This document shows, piece by piece, positions 10,320-18,087 of a stretch of DNA of 64,000 bases. The notes beneath the pieces are model-generated. The model did not search any database. It saw only the letters and a list, made by a program, of their open reading frames with translations, and was not told the origin of the DNA. The stretch lies in contig NZ_RBIR01000003.1 in NCBI RefSeq assembly GCF_003634095.1, positions 372,001 through 436,000 on the forward strand, given 5' to 3'. The DNA is from Arthrobacter oryzae (GTDB lineage Bacteria > Actinomycetota > Actinomycetes > Actinomycetales > Micrococcaceae). Positions within the stretch are counted from its first letter, which is position 1; each line of letters starts with the position of its first letter. The position numbers and the translations under genes were made by a program.

Positions 10320-10955
10320 ATGACGTCGCTCTCACAATCCGGTGCCCTCGCGGCCTGGCAGTTCCTGGCCCTCGCAATCCTGGTGGCCGGGGCGGCATCC
10401 ATCGCGGCCTTCCTCGCCCGGAAGCATCTGGCAAACGACGCCGGCCCTTCGGGTGGCGCAGACGGCGCCTTCTGGGATGCCTTCGCCGGGCTCGCCGTCA
10501 TTGTGCCCGCCGTCGTCGTGGCGTCCTTCACCTGGGCCTGGGCCGGCCTGGCACTCACTGTGCTGGCGGCCGGGGCGGCCCTGGCGGCGTTTGCCGCCGC
10601 CCCGCGGCTGCTCCGCCGGCAGGAAAACCGCCGGGCCGGCCGGACTACTCAGATCATGAATGAGGCCGCGGCTGTGCGGCACAAGGAGGCCCTCGCCCGG
10701 TGGCAGCGCTACGAACTCGATCCCGGCTACTCGATTGACTATCCCGCCATGAGCGATCCCCGGCAGCCGGAAACGGCTGCCCTGATCCGGGCCATCAAAG
10801 CTGCCGGGCGTCCCGGCGGCGGCACGGACCCCGCCTCGGCCGACCCCGCCTACGCCTCGGCCGTGGACCGGCTGGAACAGGCCCTGGCTGCCGCGGAGCG
10901 TGCGGCCGGAGTCAGCCCCGCGGGGCTGTCCGGACCGGACCGCGCGCACAGCTGA
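10320..10955 (+). CDS. conserved actinobacterial membrane protein, unknown function
   Basis: The start at ATG 10320 follows a GGGGAGGT ribosome-binding site; an earlier ATG at 10242 lacks one. The 211-residue product has an N-terminal membrane segment (LAAWQFLALAILVAGAASIA). A hydrophobic hairpin of two further segments (about residues 48-86) follows, then a cytoplasmic alpha-helical tail. The tail carries a motif-like stretch, ALARWQRYELDPGYSIDYPAMSDPRQPETAALIRAIK, that looks conserved in actinobacterial membrane proteins. No catalytic signature was recognised. Short gaps suggest possible cotranscription with the downstream reductase. Confidence 0.75.
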   Translation: MTSLSQSGALAAWQFLALAILVAGAASIAAFLARKHLANDAGPSGGADGAFWDAFAGLAVIVPAVVVASFTWAWAGLALTVLAAGAALAAFAAAPRLLRRQENRRAGRTTQIMNEAAAVRHKEALARWQRYELDPGYSIDYPAMSDPRQPETAALIRAIKAAGRPGGGTDPASADPAYASAVDRLEQALAAAERAAGVSPAGLSGPDRAHS

Positions 10956-11006
10956 TTCCCGGAAGTGCTGTCCTCAGCAGTTTCCGGCAACCCGGAAGGA
11001 AGCATC

Positions 11007-11645
11007 ATGACTGACATCACGATCATCGGCAGCGGCAACATGGCACGGGCGATCGGCACTCGGGCCGTCGCCGCCGGCCGTTCCGTCCAAATCCTGGACC
11101 GGACGCCGGAGAATGCCGCCAAGCTCGCTGCTGAACTTGGCGGCACCTCCAGCTCCGGCGGTCTAAGGGAGGTCCCCGAGGGCGACATCGTGGTCCTGGC
11201 TCTCTATTTCGGGCCCGCCAAGGAGGTCGCCACGCATTTCGGCGACACGCTGGGCGGAAAGACCGTGGTGGAGATCAGTAATCCGATCGACACCGAAACG
11301 TTTGACTCGCTGGTGGTCGGTCCAGGCACGTCAGCCGCCGAGGAAATCGCCGCATTGCTGCCGGGCGCACGGGTGGTGAAAGCCTTCAACACCACGTTCG
11401 CCGGCCCCCTCGCCGCCGGGACCGCGGGGGGCATGCCGCTGGATGTTTTCATCGCCTCGGACTCCGAACAGGCCCGGAACGAGGTCGCGGCATTCGCCGA
11501 GGCCGCCGGGCTGCGTCCGCTCCAAGTCGGCGGCCTGCGCCATGCCCGTGAACTCGAGGGCTTCCAGCTGTTGATCATGGCCCTGCAGGTCAACCCCGCG
11601 TATCCAAACTTCAACTGGGGCACGGCCCTGAAGATCATCGACTAG
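11007..11645 (+). CDS. NADPH-dependent F420 reductase-family oxidoreductase
   Basis: The start is placed at ATG 11007 after the GGAAGGAA ribosome-binding site, giving 212 residues. It opens with a Rossmann motif, MTDITIIGSGNMARAIGTRAVAAG, of the F420H2:NADP+ oxidoreductase / pyrroline-5-carboxylate-reductase-like family. Downstream segments ARVVKAFNTTFA and HARELEGFQLLIMALQV match the F420-NADP reductase group. It could shuttle hydride between F420 and NADP. Without evidence for F420 use here, a plain NADP-binding dehydrogenase is also possible. Confidence 0.82.
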   Translation: MTDITIIGSGNMARAIGTRAVAAGRSVQILDRTPENAAKLAAELGGTSSSGGLREVPEGDIVVLALYFGPAKEVATHFGDTLGGKTVVEISNPIDTETFDSLVVGPGTSAAEEIAALLPGARVVKAFNTTFAGPLAAGTAGGMPLDVFIASDSEQARNEVAAFAEAAGLRPLQVGGLRHARELEGFQLLIMALQVNPAYPNFNWGTALKIID

Positions 11646-11679
11646 GAGCGGCCCGCCCCCGCCGGGCCGGCTCAGCGCC

Positions 11680-12162
11680 CTACAGCTCTACTGTCGCGCT
11701 TTCGCCGACGCTCATCCGGCTGTTGGTGACCTTGGACTTGATCCACTGCAGCACCGTGGCCGCTGTGCCGCCCGGGCTGGTCCAGTACTCGGCGGAGTCC
11801 GAACTGACGTGGAGCAGGACCACTTCCGGGGTGTCCGGACCGTCCGGGAACCAGGCCTCCACCACGGGGTTCCACATGTCGTGGATCAGCCGCCGGTCAG
11901 CCACCACTTCAGCGGTTCCCGCCACCGAGACCCACTCGGTGCGCTGGCCGAAGGAGACATTCACGGCCGGGTTCGCGCGGATGTGGGCCACCTGCGAGGT
12001 GGTCGCCGACGTAAAGAACCACATGTCGCCGTCGTCCTTGACCTCCTGGACGGCCAGCGGCCGGCTAACCAGCGCGCCGGCCTCGTTGATGGTGGTGAAC
12101 ATTCCGATGTGCGAATCGTTGATGATGTCCGTGACTTTGCTGATGCTTTCGGCATCCGACAT
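11680..12162 (-). CDS. pyridoxamine 5'-phosphate oxidase-fold protein (general stress protein 26-like)
   Basis: The 160-residue split-barrel flavin-binding protein begins MSDAESISKVTDIINDSHIGMFTTINEAGALVSRPLAVQEV and contains DMWFFTSATTSQVAHIRANPAVNVSFG. These match the general-stress-protein-26 branch of the PNPOx-like family. It lacks features needed to call it PdxH. It probably binds FMN, F420 or heme-type cofactors and is linked to stress. A GAGGTGAGA ribosome-binding site precedes the ATG. A promoter with an internal dyad is found about 50-75 bp upstream. Confidence 0.88.
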   Translation of the reverse strand: MSDAESISKVTDIINDSHIGMFTTINEAGALVSRPLAVQEVKDDGDMWFFTSATTSQVAHIRANPAVNVSFGQRTEWVSVAGTAEVVADRRLIHDMWNPVVEAWFPDGPDTPEVVLLHVSSDSAEYWTSPGGTAATVLQWIKSKVTNSRMSVGESATVEL

Positions 12163-12209
12163 GCTCTCACCTCGTTCTTGGTCAAACGGAGGAAGGTCCC
12201 CCTCCGGAC

Positions 12210-12240
12210 AGCCTATTGGTAAGTGTGCTTACTTTCCAAT
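12210..12240 (-). promoter_or_regulatory. promoter with imperfect dyad upstream of the PNPOx-like gene
   Basis: On the minus strand, TTGGAA (12239-12234) and TAGGCT (12215-12210) are separated by 18 bp. ATTGGTAAGT and ACTTTCCAAT (12215-12240) form an inverted repeat with 9 of 10 positions paired around a 6-bp centre. The dyad spans the -35 to the edge of the -10, a position suited to an operator. The assignment rests on pattern only. Confidence 0.45.
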
Positions 12241-12279
12241 GGCTGCCGGGCGGGGACCTTCCCGGGACCGGCCTCTGAC

Positions 12280-13830
12280 TCAATTCCCGCGGGAGAGCAC
12301 CGTGCCCTTGAAGAACTCCGGGCGGACTTTGGCCATGACCAGCATGAGCACCACGCCCAGCAGGATAACGCCCATGCCGAGGATAAAGACCAGACCCAGA
12401 CCGCCGATGGACGAACCGGAACCGTACTGCGGATCCATGGAGTCATAAGCGGTCTTGACAAACATGACCAGCAGGATGACCCCGCCCAGGAGGGGCGCGA
12501 GGAACTTGAAGAAGAACGCGTGCGCCCCAGTGAATGCCTGTGCGCGGAAGAACCAGACACAGGCCAACGCGGTGATGCCGTAGTAGAAGCAGATCATCAT
12601 CCCCAGCGCCGTGATGGTGTCCCACAGCGCATTCTCCGACGTCGTGCGGGTAATGACGTAAAACGCGGCCGCGGCCGCAGCCGAGGCGATCGTGGCATAG
12701 CTAGGCGACTTGTACGTGGGACTGATCTGGCTGAACTTCTGCGGCAGGGCCTTGTAGTGACCCATGGAGAGCAGGGTGCGCGCCGGTGAGACGAACGTGG
12801 ACTGCAGTGACGCGGCCGAGCTGCTCAGGATGGCCAGGGACATCAGGATGGCGAACGGGCCCATTACCGGGCCGGCGAGGACCGCGAAGATGCTGCCTTG
12901 GTTTTCCGGGTTGCCGGCCCCAAGCCCGGTGTCGCCGACGCCGGCGTAGGACAGCGTGGCCAGGGCAACGGTCATGTAGATGATCACGATGACCAGCACG
13001 GTGACCGTGGCGGCACGGCCCGGGGTCTTCTCCGGATTCTTGGTCTCCTCGTTCATGGTCAGCGTGACGTCCCAGCCCCAGTAGATGAAGATGGACAGCG
13101 ACACGCCGGCGGCGAAAGCGGAGAAGGATCCCACGGCGAACGGGTTGAACCAGTCCGGGGATATTGCAGTGGCGTCAAACGCGGTGCCGTTGGCGACGTG
13201 GCTGAAGGCGGCCACCGCAAACCAGCCAAGAACCAGCAACTGGAAGCCCACGAGCACGTACTGGACGGTCTTAGTGGTTTCCATGCCGCGGTAGGAGATC
13301 CAGCACGCGAGGGTGATGAACACCAGCGTGGTGGCGATGTTCAGCGGCAGATTTTTGGTGAGGTCGGCGAGGTCCGGATTGCCGAAGATCTGCCCCAGCA
13401 TGAGGTAGAAGAAGTCCACAGCCACGGCGGCCAGATTCGACAGCACGATGATCGTCGCGGCAATCAGCCCCCACCCGCCCATCCAGCCAATCCATGGGCC
13501 AAAGGCCCGCGAGGCCCAGGTGAAGGAGGTGCCGGCGTCGGGCATGGCGTTGTTCAGCTCGCGGTAGCCGAACGCCACCAGCAGCATGGGGATAAAGCCC
13601 ACCAGGAAGACCGCCGGCAGCTGAACGCCGACCTCGGCCACGGTGGGGCCCAAGGCCGCCGTCAGGGTGTAGGCCGGGGCAATACAGGAAACGCCGATGA
13701 CGACGGCGCCGATCAGCCCCACCGACCCTGCCTTCAAGCCCTTTTCGCTCAGCCCGTGGTGGTTCTCGCCGTGCTCGCCCTTATGCGGTCCGGCGTGGGA
13801 GGTCTTCGACATCCCGTGTTCGGTGCTCAT
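12280..13830 (-). CDS. APC-superfamily amino acid/amine permease
   Basis: The 516-residue transporter has a His-rich hydrophilic N-terminus (about 35 residues: GPHKGEHGENHHG). About 12 membrane helices follow, starting SVGLIGAVVIGVSCIAPAYTLTAALG, which contains the APC helix-1 glycine-rich signature. Its ATG overlaps the stop of the universal stress protein gene (ATGA, 13827-13830). It is the third gene of an operon after the flavin amine oxidase, so a likely substrate is an amine or amino acid that the oxidase acts on. The specific substrate cannot be read from the sequence. Confidence 0.9.
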   Translation of the reverse strand: MSTEHGMSKTSHAGPHKGEHGENHHGLSEKGLKAGSVGLIGAVVIGVSCIAPAYTLTAALGPTVAEVGVQLPAVFLVGFIPMLLVAFGYRELNNAMPDAGTSFTWASRAFGPWIGWMGGWGLIAATIIVLSNLAAVAVDFFYLMLGQIFGNPDLADLTKNLPLNIATTLVFITLACWISYRGMETTKTVQYVLVGFQLLVLGWFAVAAFSHVANGTAFDATAISPDWFNPFAVGSFSAFAAGVSLSIFIYWGWDVTLTMNEETKNPEKTPGRAATVTVLVIVIIYMTVALATLSYAGVGDTGLGAGNPENQGSIFAVLAGPVMGPFAILMSLAILSSSAASLQSTFVSPARTLLSMGHYKALPQKFSQISPTYKSPSYATIASAAAAAAFYVITRTTSENALWDTITALGMMICFYYGITALACVWFFRAQAFTGAHAFFFKFLAPLLGGVILLVMFVKTAYDSMDPQYGSGSSIGGLGLVFILGMGVILLGVVLMLVMAKVRPEFFKGTVLSRGN

Positions 13831-14750
13831 TTTTGTGCCTCTCCGGGAATGTCGTTCGACGCCGGCTGGTCGGGTTGTTTGAGTTCATAGTTGCTCGGGA
13901 CCACAATCATCGGCACCGGCAGGGCGCGCAGAATGCGGCTGGCCGTGCTGCCGAGGAAGATGGACCGGCCTTTGGCAAGCCGGCTCGATCCGATCAGCAG
14001 GACCTCGCCGTCTTCCCAGTCCAGCCGGTCCACCGCTTCCTCGATGCTCCGTCCGTGCGCGACGGCCACTTCCGTTTTCGGTTCCTGGCCGGCTTCGCGG
14101 CCGGCGCCAGGAAGGGCCGCGGCAAGGTGCTCCTCCGCGTAATCGCGGGCCGCATCGGCGGCACCGGCGGCACCGGCCGGATCGCCGCCGTCGAGCTCCA
14201 GCAGCGACACCACGCGCAGTGGCACGTCCCGGTTCACGGCGATGCCGATGGCGAAATCGAGCAGCTTCTCGGCACCCGCCCGGCTTCCGAGCCCACAGCT
14301 GATCCGGGTCAGGGCTTCCTGGCGGTGGTAGCCGCGCGGCGCCAGGGCCACCGGGACGGTCGCGGCATGGAGCAGGGCACTGGCCACCGATCCGATCGAG
14401 AACCGCTTGAAGATCCCGTTGCTGGTCGCGCCGATGACGAGCAGATCCGCTCCGAACTCCTCGGCCGCCTCGATCAGCGCGTGCGCGTCCGACTCACCGC
14501 TGCGGAGATGCGCCTGGACCGGGACGCCGGACGGAACCAGTGCCATGGCCTGGTCAAGCCACTCCTGGGCCTGCTCGGTGAGCAGGTGTTCATATCCGGC
14601 CCTGGGTGCGTGGGCGGCCCCGAACTGCTGCACCTCGGGAACCGCCAGCACAAGATCTAGGCTCGCTCCGCGCCCCAGCGCCAGGGAAACGGCCAGATTG
14701 ACCGCATCATGGCCCCTGGCATTGGCTGAATACCCCACTACGTAGCGCAT
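13827..14750 (-). CDS. universal stress protein with two UspA domains
   Basis: The 307-residue protein has two tandem UspA folds. Each keeps the ATP-binding pattern G-2x-G-9x-G(S/T): GATSNGIFKRFSIGS in the first half and GSSRLAKGRSIFLGS in the second. Both domains should therefore bind ATP. The protein is cytosolic. The gene sits between the amine oxidase and the APC permease and overlaps the permease start by 4 bp, so it is translated with them. In some transporters a Usp domain regulates the permease; such a role here is inferred from position. Confidence 0.92.
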   Translation of the reverse strand: MRYVVGYSANARGHDAVNLAVSLALGRGASLDLVLAVPEVQQFGAAHAPRAGYEHLLTEQAQEWLDQAMALVPSGVPVQAHLRSGESDAHALIEAAEEFGADLLVIGATSNGIFKRFSIGSVASALLHAATVPVALAPRGYHRQEALTRISCGLGSRAGAEKLLDFAIGIAVNRDVPLRVVSLLELDGGDPAGAAGAADAARDYAEEHLAAALPGAGREAGQEPKTEVAVAHGRSIEEAVDRLDWEDGEVLLIGSSRLAKGRSIFLGSTASRILRALPVPMIVVPSNYELKQPDQPASNDIPGEAQK

Positions 14751-14791
14751 CTGGCCGTCCTCTCTGCTGAATTATGTGGGCTTGCTCTTGG

Positions 14792-16180
14792 CTACTGGGC
14801 CACGGACACCCGGTCCGCGGCGGCGACAATCCTGGCCGCCGTGCTCTGTCCCATCCGCACGGCGCCGTCGACGTGCTGGTATCCCTCGGCCGCGAGGTCG
14901 GAGGAAGACCAGTAGATGGGGCCAACGGGCTTCAGCTGGTCCTTGCCATAGCGGTGCAGGCCGCCGAGGTCATAGCTTGCGGCGTAGGCCCCGCGGGTCC
15001 ATTCCTCGGAGCCCCAGTCGGACTCGTAGTAGACCTCGGGGTTCAGGGCCTTTTCGCCGAGGAACGAGGCTATGGACTCGAGGATGGCGCGGCGCCGGTC
15101 CGCGGCACTAAGTTCGAACATCGCGTCGGCCTTCTCGTCCGAGACGAAGCCCACCAGCGTGCCGCGGGGGTCCTCGTGGTTAGTGTTGTCGTAGACCTCC
15201 TGCACAACGGCGTCGGCGCCGAAAGCGGTTCCGGACAGGCCTTCTTCGCGCCAGAACGGCGAGCTGTACACGGCGTGGACTTTGATGACCAGGCCGAGTG
15301 ACTGGTGCTGGTGCATCTGGTGCTGACGGCGGGGCAGCGGCGGGTTGAAGGAAACGCGGGAGTACAGGTTCGGCGGCACGGCCATGATGACGAAGCGGGC
15401 GTTCACGACGGCACGTTCGGAGACGGCAGTGACGCGGTGTCCCCCGCTCGGGTCCTCGGTCCAGTTGATGGTGCGGACGGGGCTATCGAGGACAACGTCC
15501 TCACCCAATTCCGCGGCCTGCAGCAGCGAAACCTGCTGCATCCCGCCGACAACCCGCTTGTCCAGGATGAAGTCCTCATCCGTGAGGTTGCTGAAGGACC
15601 CGGCGGAGGCGGCCATGAGGACGGCCTGCAGGGCGGAAAAGGCGTGGGCGGGTTTGGTCAGCATGCCTCCGGCGATGAACAGGCCGATGTTGTTGCAGGC
15701 CTCCTCATCCGTGGAGTTCTGCCGCAGCCAGTGATGGAAGGAGACCGTGTCCAGCTCGCGGGCCTTGGGGTGTGCCCATGGCTCCTCCGCGCCGATGTCC
15801 GCGGCGAGGGAATCGAGCAGAACCGTGAGCTTGTCCATTTCGGCGGCGGTGGTTTCGCTGACCGGGAAGCTCTCGCCGGTGTAAAGGGTGCGCTTTCCGT
15901 CCGCGCCGATGTACACGGACTCGCCCTCGCGATAGCGGGAATAGGTCTGCAGACCGAGATCCTCGATCAGGGCCAGGAGCGCCGTCTGGTCCGGGGAAAC
16001 CCACTGGCCGCCGATTTCGAGCATGGCGCCGTCGATCGTGTCTGTCCACGTCCGTCCGCCCACGCGGTCCCGCGCCTCGAGGACGGCGACACTCAGTCCG
16101 GCCTTCTTCAGTTGGCGGGCGGCGGTCAGCCCGGACGGGCCGGCCCCTACGATGACGACGTCGCGGTCAAGATTCAGCAT
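14792..16180 (-). CDS. flavin monoamine oxidase family protein
   Basis: The start is ATG 16180, preceded by a GGAAAGGA ribosome-binding site; the longer open frame to 16585 runs across the operator and into the divergent tetR gene. The 462-residue product starts with the dinucleotide-binding motif VVIVGAGPSGLTAARQLKKAG followed by ARDRVGGRT. It ends with the C-terminal FAD motif EGYQHVDGAVRMGQSTAARI. It resembles bacterial monoamine/putrescine oxidases and should oxidatively deaminate a primary amine, giving aldehyde, ammonia and H2O2. It heads the operon with the Usp and APC permease genes and is divergent from the TetR regulator. Confidence 0.92.
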   Translation of the reverse strand: MLNLDRDVVIVGAGPSGLTAARQLKKAGLSVAVLEARDRVGGRTWTDTIDGAMLEIGGQWVSPDQTALLALIEDLGLQTYSRYREGESVYIGADGKRTLYTGESFPVSETTAAEMDKLTVLLDSLAADIGAEEPWAHPKARELDTVSFHHWLRQNSTDEEACNNIGLFIAGGMLTKPAHAFSALQAVLMAASAGSFSNLTDEDFILDKRVVGGMQQVSLLQAAELGEDVVLDSPVRTINWTEDPSGGHRVTAVSERAVVNARFVIMAVPPNLYSRVSFNPPLPRRQHQMHQHQSLGLVIKVHAVYSSPFWREEGLSGTAFGADAVVQEVYDNTNHEDPRGTLVGFVSDEKADAMFELSAADRRRAILESIASFLGEKALNPEVYYESDWGSEEWTRGAYAASYDLGGLHRYGKDQLKPVGPIYWSSSDLAAEGYQHVDGAVRMGQSTAARIVAAADRVSVAQ

Positions 16181-16221
16181 GATGATGTCCTTTCCATGTC
16201 CGCTAGAGTGATGCGGACCAC

Positions 16222-16242
16222 TAAATGAATGACGTTCATTTA
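16222..16242. promoter_or_regulatory. perfect palindromic operator between amine oxidase and tetR
   Basis: TAAATGAA-N5-TTCATTTA is a perfect 8-bp inverted repeat with a 5-bp centre. It lies about 40 bp upstream of the amine-oxidase start and 120 bp upstream of the tetR start. It is AT-rich amid GC-rich surroundings. It is the expected size and place for the TetR-family dimer binding site that controls the divergent operon. Confidence 0.7.
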
Positions 16243-16364
16243 GAATGATAGACGTTGCGTACGCTTCAGGGAAGACCCTCCGCCTAACGAATTTCGCCCG
16301 TAAAGTAAGGGCAGAACGGGCTATTGCCCCGAGACCGCCAGCAGAGCTAGAAGAAAGGCCCGGA

Positions 16365-17057
16365 ATGACGGCACCAACCGGCGTCCCCGCCGATCCGCAA
16401 AGCCCCGATGCGGGGCCCCGACGCCGCGCGGGCCGGCCCGCCGCGGCCGTACTGGGCCAGGACGGCATTACCACGGCAGCCCTGCAGCTGATCGGCAGGA
16501 GCGGATACGACGGCTTCACCATGGCCGCCCTGGCGAGAACCCTCAACGTGGCGCCCTCTGCGCTGTACAACCACGTCTCCTCCAAACGTGACGTGCTGGT
16601 CCTGGTCCAGGACCACTTGACCTCGTTCGTGGACGTCGCGGGCTTCGAAACCGGGCCCTGGGAGCAAGCCGTTCGGGACTGGGCCTGGAGTTACCGGGAT
16701 GTTTTCTCCAAACACACTCCCCTGATCCCCGTCATCGCCGTGCTGCCCGTCACCGATGCACCCAAGACGCTGGCCATGTATGAGGCGGTCAGTGCGGGCT
16801 TCGGCCGCGCGGGATTTCCGCAGGAGCGCATCATCCCCGCCATCGTGGCACTCGAATCCTTCATCTTTGGCTCCGCCTACGACGTCACGGCGCCGGCCGA
16901 TATCTTCGATTCCGGCAGCATGGCCGCCGCGACCCCGCATTTCACCTCCGCCGTGCGGCGCCTGGCCGAGAACGTCGACGAAAAGCCTGCAGACGTCGCC
17001 TTCAGCCTGGGACTTGAGGCGCTTCTAGCCGGACTCGGGGCCCTGCGGTCGGCCTAG
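16365..17057 (+). CDS. TetR/AcrR-family transcriptional regulator
   Basis: The start is put at ATG 16365 (230 residues) after an AGAAAGG ribosome-binding site; the upstream extension to 16245 is outside the family pattern. The N-terminal helix-turn-helix reads ITTAALQLIGRSGYDGFTMAALARTLNVAPSALYNHVSSKRDVLVLV, with the typical TetR recognition helix. The C-terminal ligand domain resembles the TetR_C group. Divergent placement from the amine oxidase operon and the palindrome between them suggest it represses that operon and is relieved by an amine or aldehyde. The ligand is unknown. Confidence 0.92.
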   Translation: MTAPTGVPADPQSPDAGPRRRAGRPAAAVLGQDGITTAALQLIGRSGYDGFTMAALARTLNVAPSALYNHVSSKRDVLVLVQDHLTSFVDVAGFETGPWEQAVRDWAWSYRDVFSKHTPLIPVIAVLPVTDAPKTLAMYEAVSAGFGRAGFPQERIIPAIVALESFIFGSAYDVTAPADIFDSGSMAAATPHFTSAVRRLAENVDEKPADVAFSLGLEALLAGLGALRSA

Positions 17058-17237
17058 CCTCTTTCGGTGGCGGGGAGCGGGCGGGTTTCGGCCGGGAACC
17101 CGGCCGCGACGGGGTCCTGTGATTCCCTGCGCATGAGCGACGCATCAATTCTGAAGCCGGCGGGGTCACCGGAACCGGTGGCCTCTGCATTGCGCGGCGG
17201 TGCCCGAAAGTGCTGCCAACTAATTTCGATTTAGCCC

Positions 17238-17297
17238 TTGCGCTTCGGCAGGTTACTGCCTAGATTGTTCCCAGCGAACACATTGTTCGCTGGGAAC
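17238..17297 (+). promoter_or_regulatory. promoter and 31-bp operator of the XRE-cupin regulator
   Basis: TTGCGC (17238-17243) and TAGATT (17261-17266) are 17 bp apart, a good -35/-10 pair. Starting at the very next base, GTTCCCAGCGAAC (17267-17279) and GTTCGCTGGGAAC (17285-17297) form a perfect 13-bp inverted repeat with a 5-bp spacer. The repeat covers the expected transcription start, so binding there would block initiation. Autoregulation by the gene product is the simplest reading. Confidence 0.72.
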
Positions 17298-17330
17298 GAT
17301 CAAAGTTCCGCTATTGGGATCGGTGTTCGC

Positions 17331-17930
17331 ATGACTGATGGTGCGGGGCGCTCAACCGCCTTCCGGGAGTTGTCGCCTGAAGACGCGCTGGGGGCACGGA
17401 TCCGTGAATTCCGCGTGGCGCGCAAGCTCAGCCTTCGCGCCCTGGCCACGGAGGCACAAACCTCGCCCGGTTTCCTGAGCCAGTTGGAACGCGGGCAGGT
17501 CAATGCCAGTGTCGGCACGCTCCGTAAGCTGGCGGAGGGACTGGGCATCACGCTGCCTGACCTGTTCCGTAGCGATGATGCCAACCGGCCGCAGGTGCTG
17601 CGTCGCGGGGACCGGCCGAACATCCATGCGAGCAACCTGACGTCGAAATACCTGTTATCCCAAAAGCCACTGCGCAACTTCGAGGTGTACACGGCCGAGT
17701 TCCTGCCCGGAGGGGACGCCGGGGAAGCCTACGCACATGGTGATGCGCAGGAAATGATCATCGTTCTTGCGGGGGCCGTGACCCTGGAGCTTGCCGGCGT
17801 CGAATACCCGCTCCACCTCGGCGACAGCGCCGAATACCGCACATCCGTCCTGCACACCGTCCGCAATTCCAGTGATGAGCCGGCCGAAGTGCTCTGGATC
17901 ATCAGTCCGCCGACGTCTTCAAACACCTAG
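17331..17930 (+). CDS. XRE-family regulator with cupin sensor domain (PuuR-like)
   Basis: The protein starts at ATG 17331 and has 199 residues. An N-terminal XRE helix-turn-helix (LGARIREFRVARKLSLRALATEAQTSPGFLSQLERGQVNASVGTLRKLAEGLG) is followed by a C-terminal cupin (GEAYAHGDAQEMIIVLAGAVTLELAGVEYPLHLGDSAEYRTSVLHTVRN). This architecture is that of PuuR and related regulators of polyamine use. It directly precedes the polyamine ABC transporter and oxidase genes. The perfect palindrome at its own promoter points to autorepression. The effector is probably putrescine or a related amine, inferred from the downstream genes. Confidence 0.9.
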   Translation: MTDGAGRSTAFRELSPEDALGARIREFRVARKLSLRALATEAQTSPGFLSQLERGQVNASVGTLRKLAEGLGITLPDLFRSDDANRPQVLRRGDRPNIHASNLTSKYLLSQKPLRNFEVYTAEFLPGGDAGEAYAHGDAQEMIIVLAGAVTLELAGVEYPLHLGDSAEYRTSVLHTVRNSSDEPAEVLWIISPPTSSNT

Positions 17931-17994
17931 TTTCAACAGCCACTTGGCCGGCACGATCGCCGGATCTGCTGCACCGCGTTCAAAGGAGAACCCT

Positions 17995-18087
17995 GTGAGA
18001 CCATGTCCTCATCCCCCCGTGTCCTCGAGCCGGTCCGGGGAGCCGCAGCTGCCGCGTCCGTGCCTGCCGGCAGGTGGTCGCGCGTGA
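17995..18087 (+). CDS. candidate 30-codon leader ORF upstream of and overlapping potA
   Basis: A GTG at 17995 stands 6 bp after AAAGGAG (17982-17988), an ideal ribosome-binding site. The frame runs 30 codons and its TGA (18085-18087) overlaps a GTG (18084-18086) that is in frame with potA (GTGA). The peptide is Pro/Ser/Arg-rich and resembles no family I know. It may serve only to bring ribosomes to the downstream start. It overlaps the ATG 18003 start in another frame. Confidence 0.4.
   Translation: MRPCPHPPVSSSRSGEPQLPRPCLPAGGRA

Noticed and set aside
16181..16585. N-terminal extension of the amine oxidase
   Set aside because: It crosses the palindromic operator and the tetR start; ATG 16180 has a good ribosome-binding site and a canonical FAD N-terminus.
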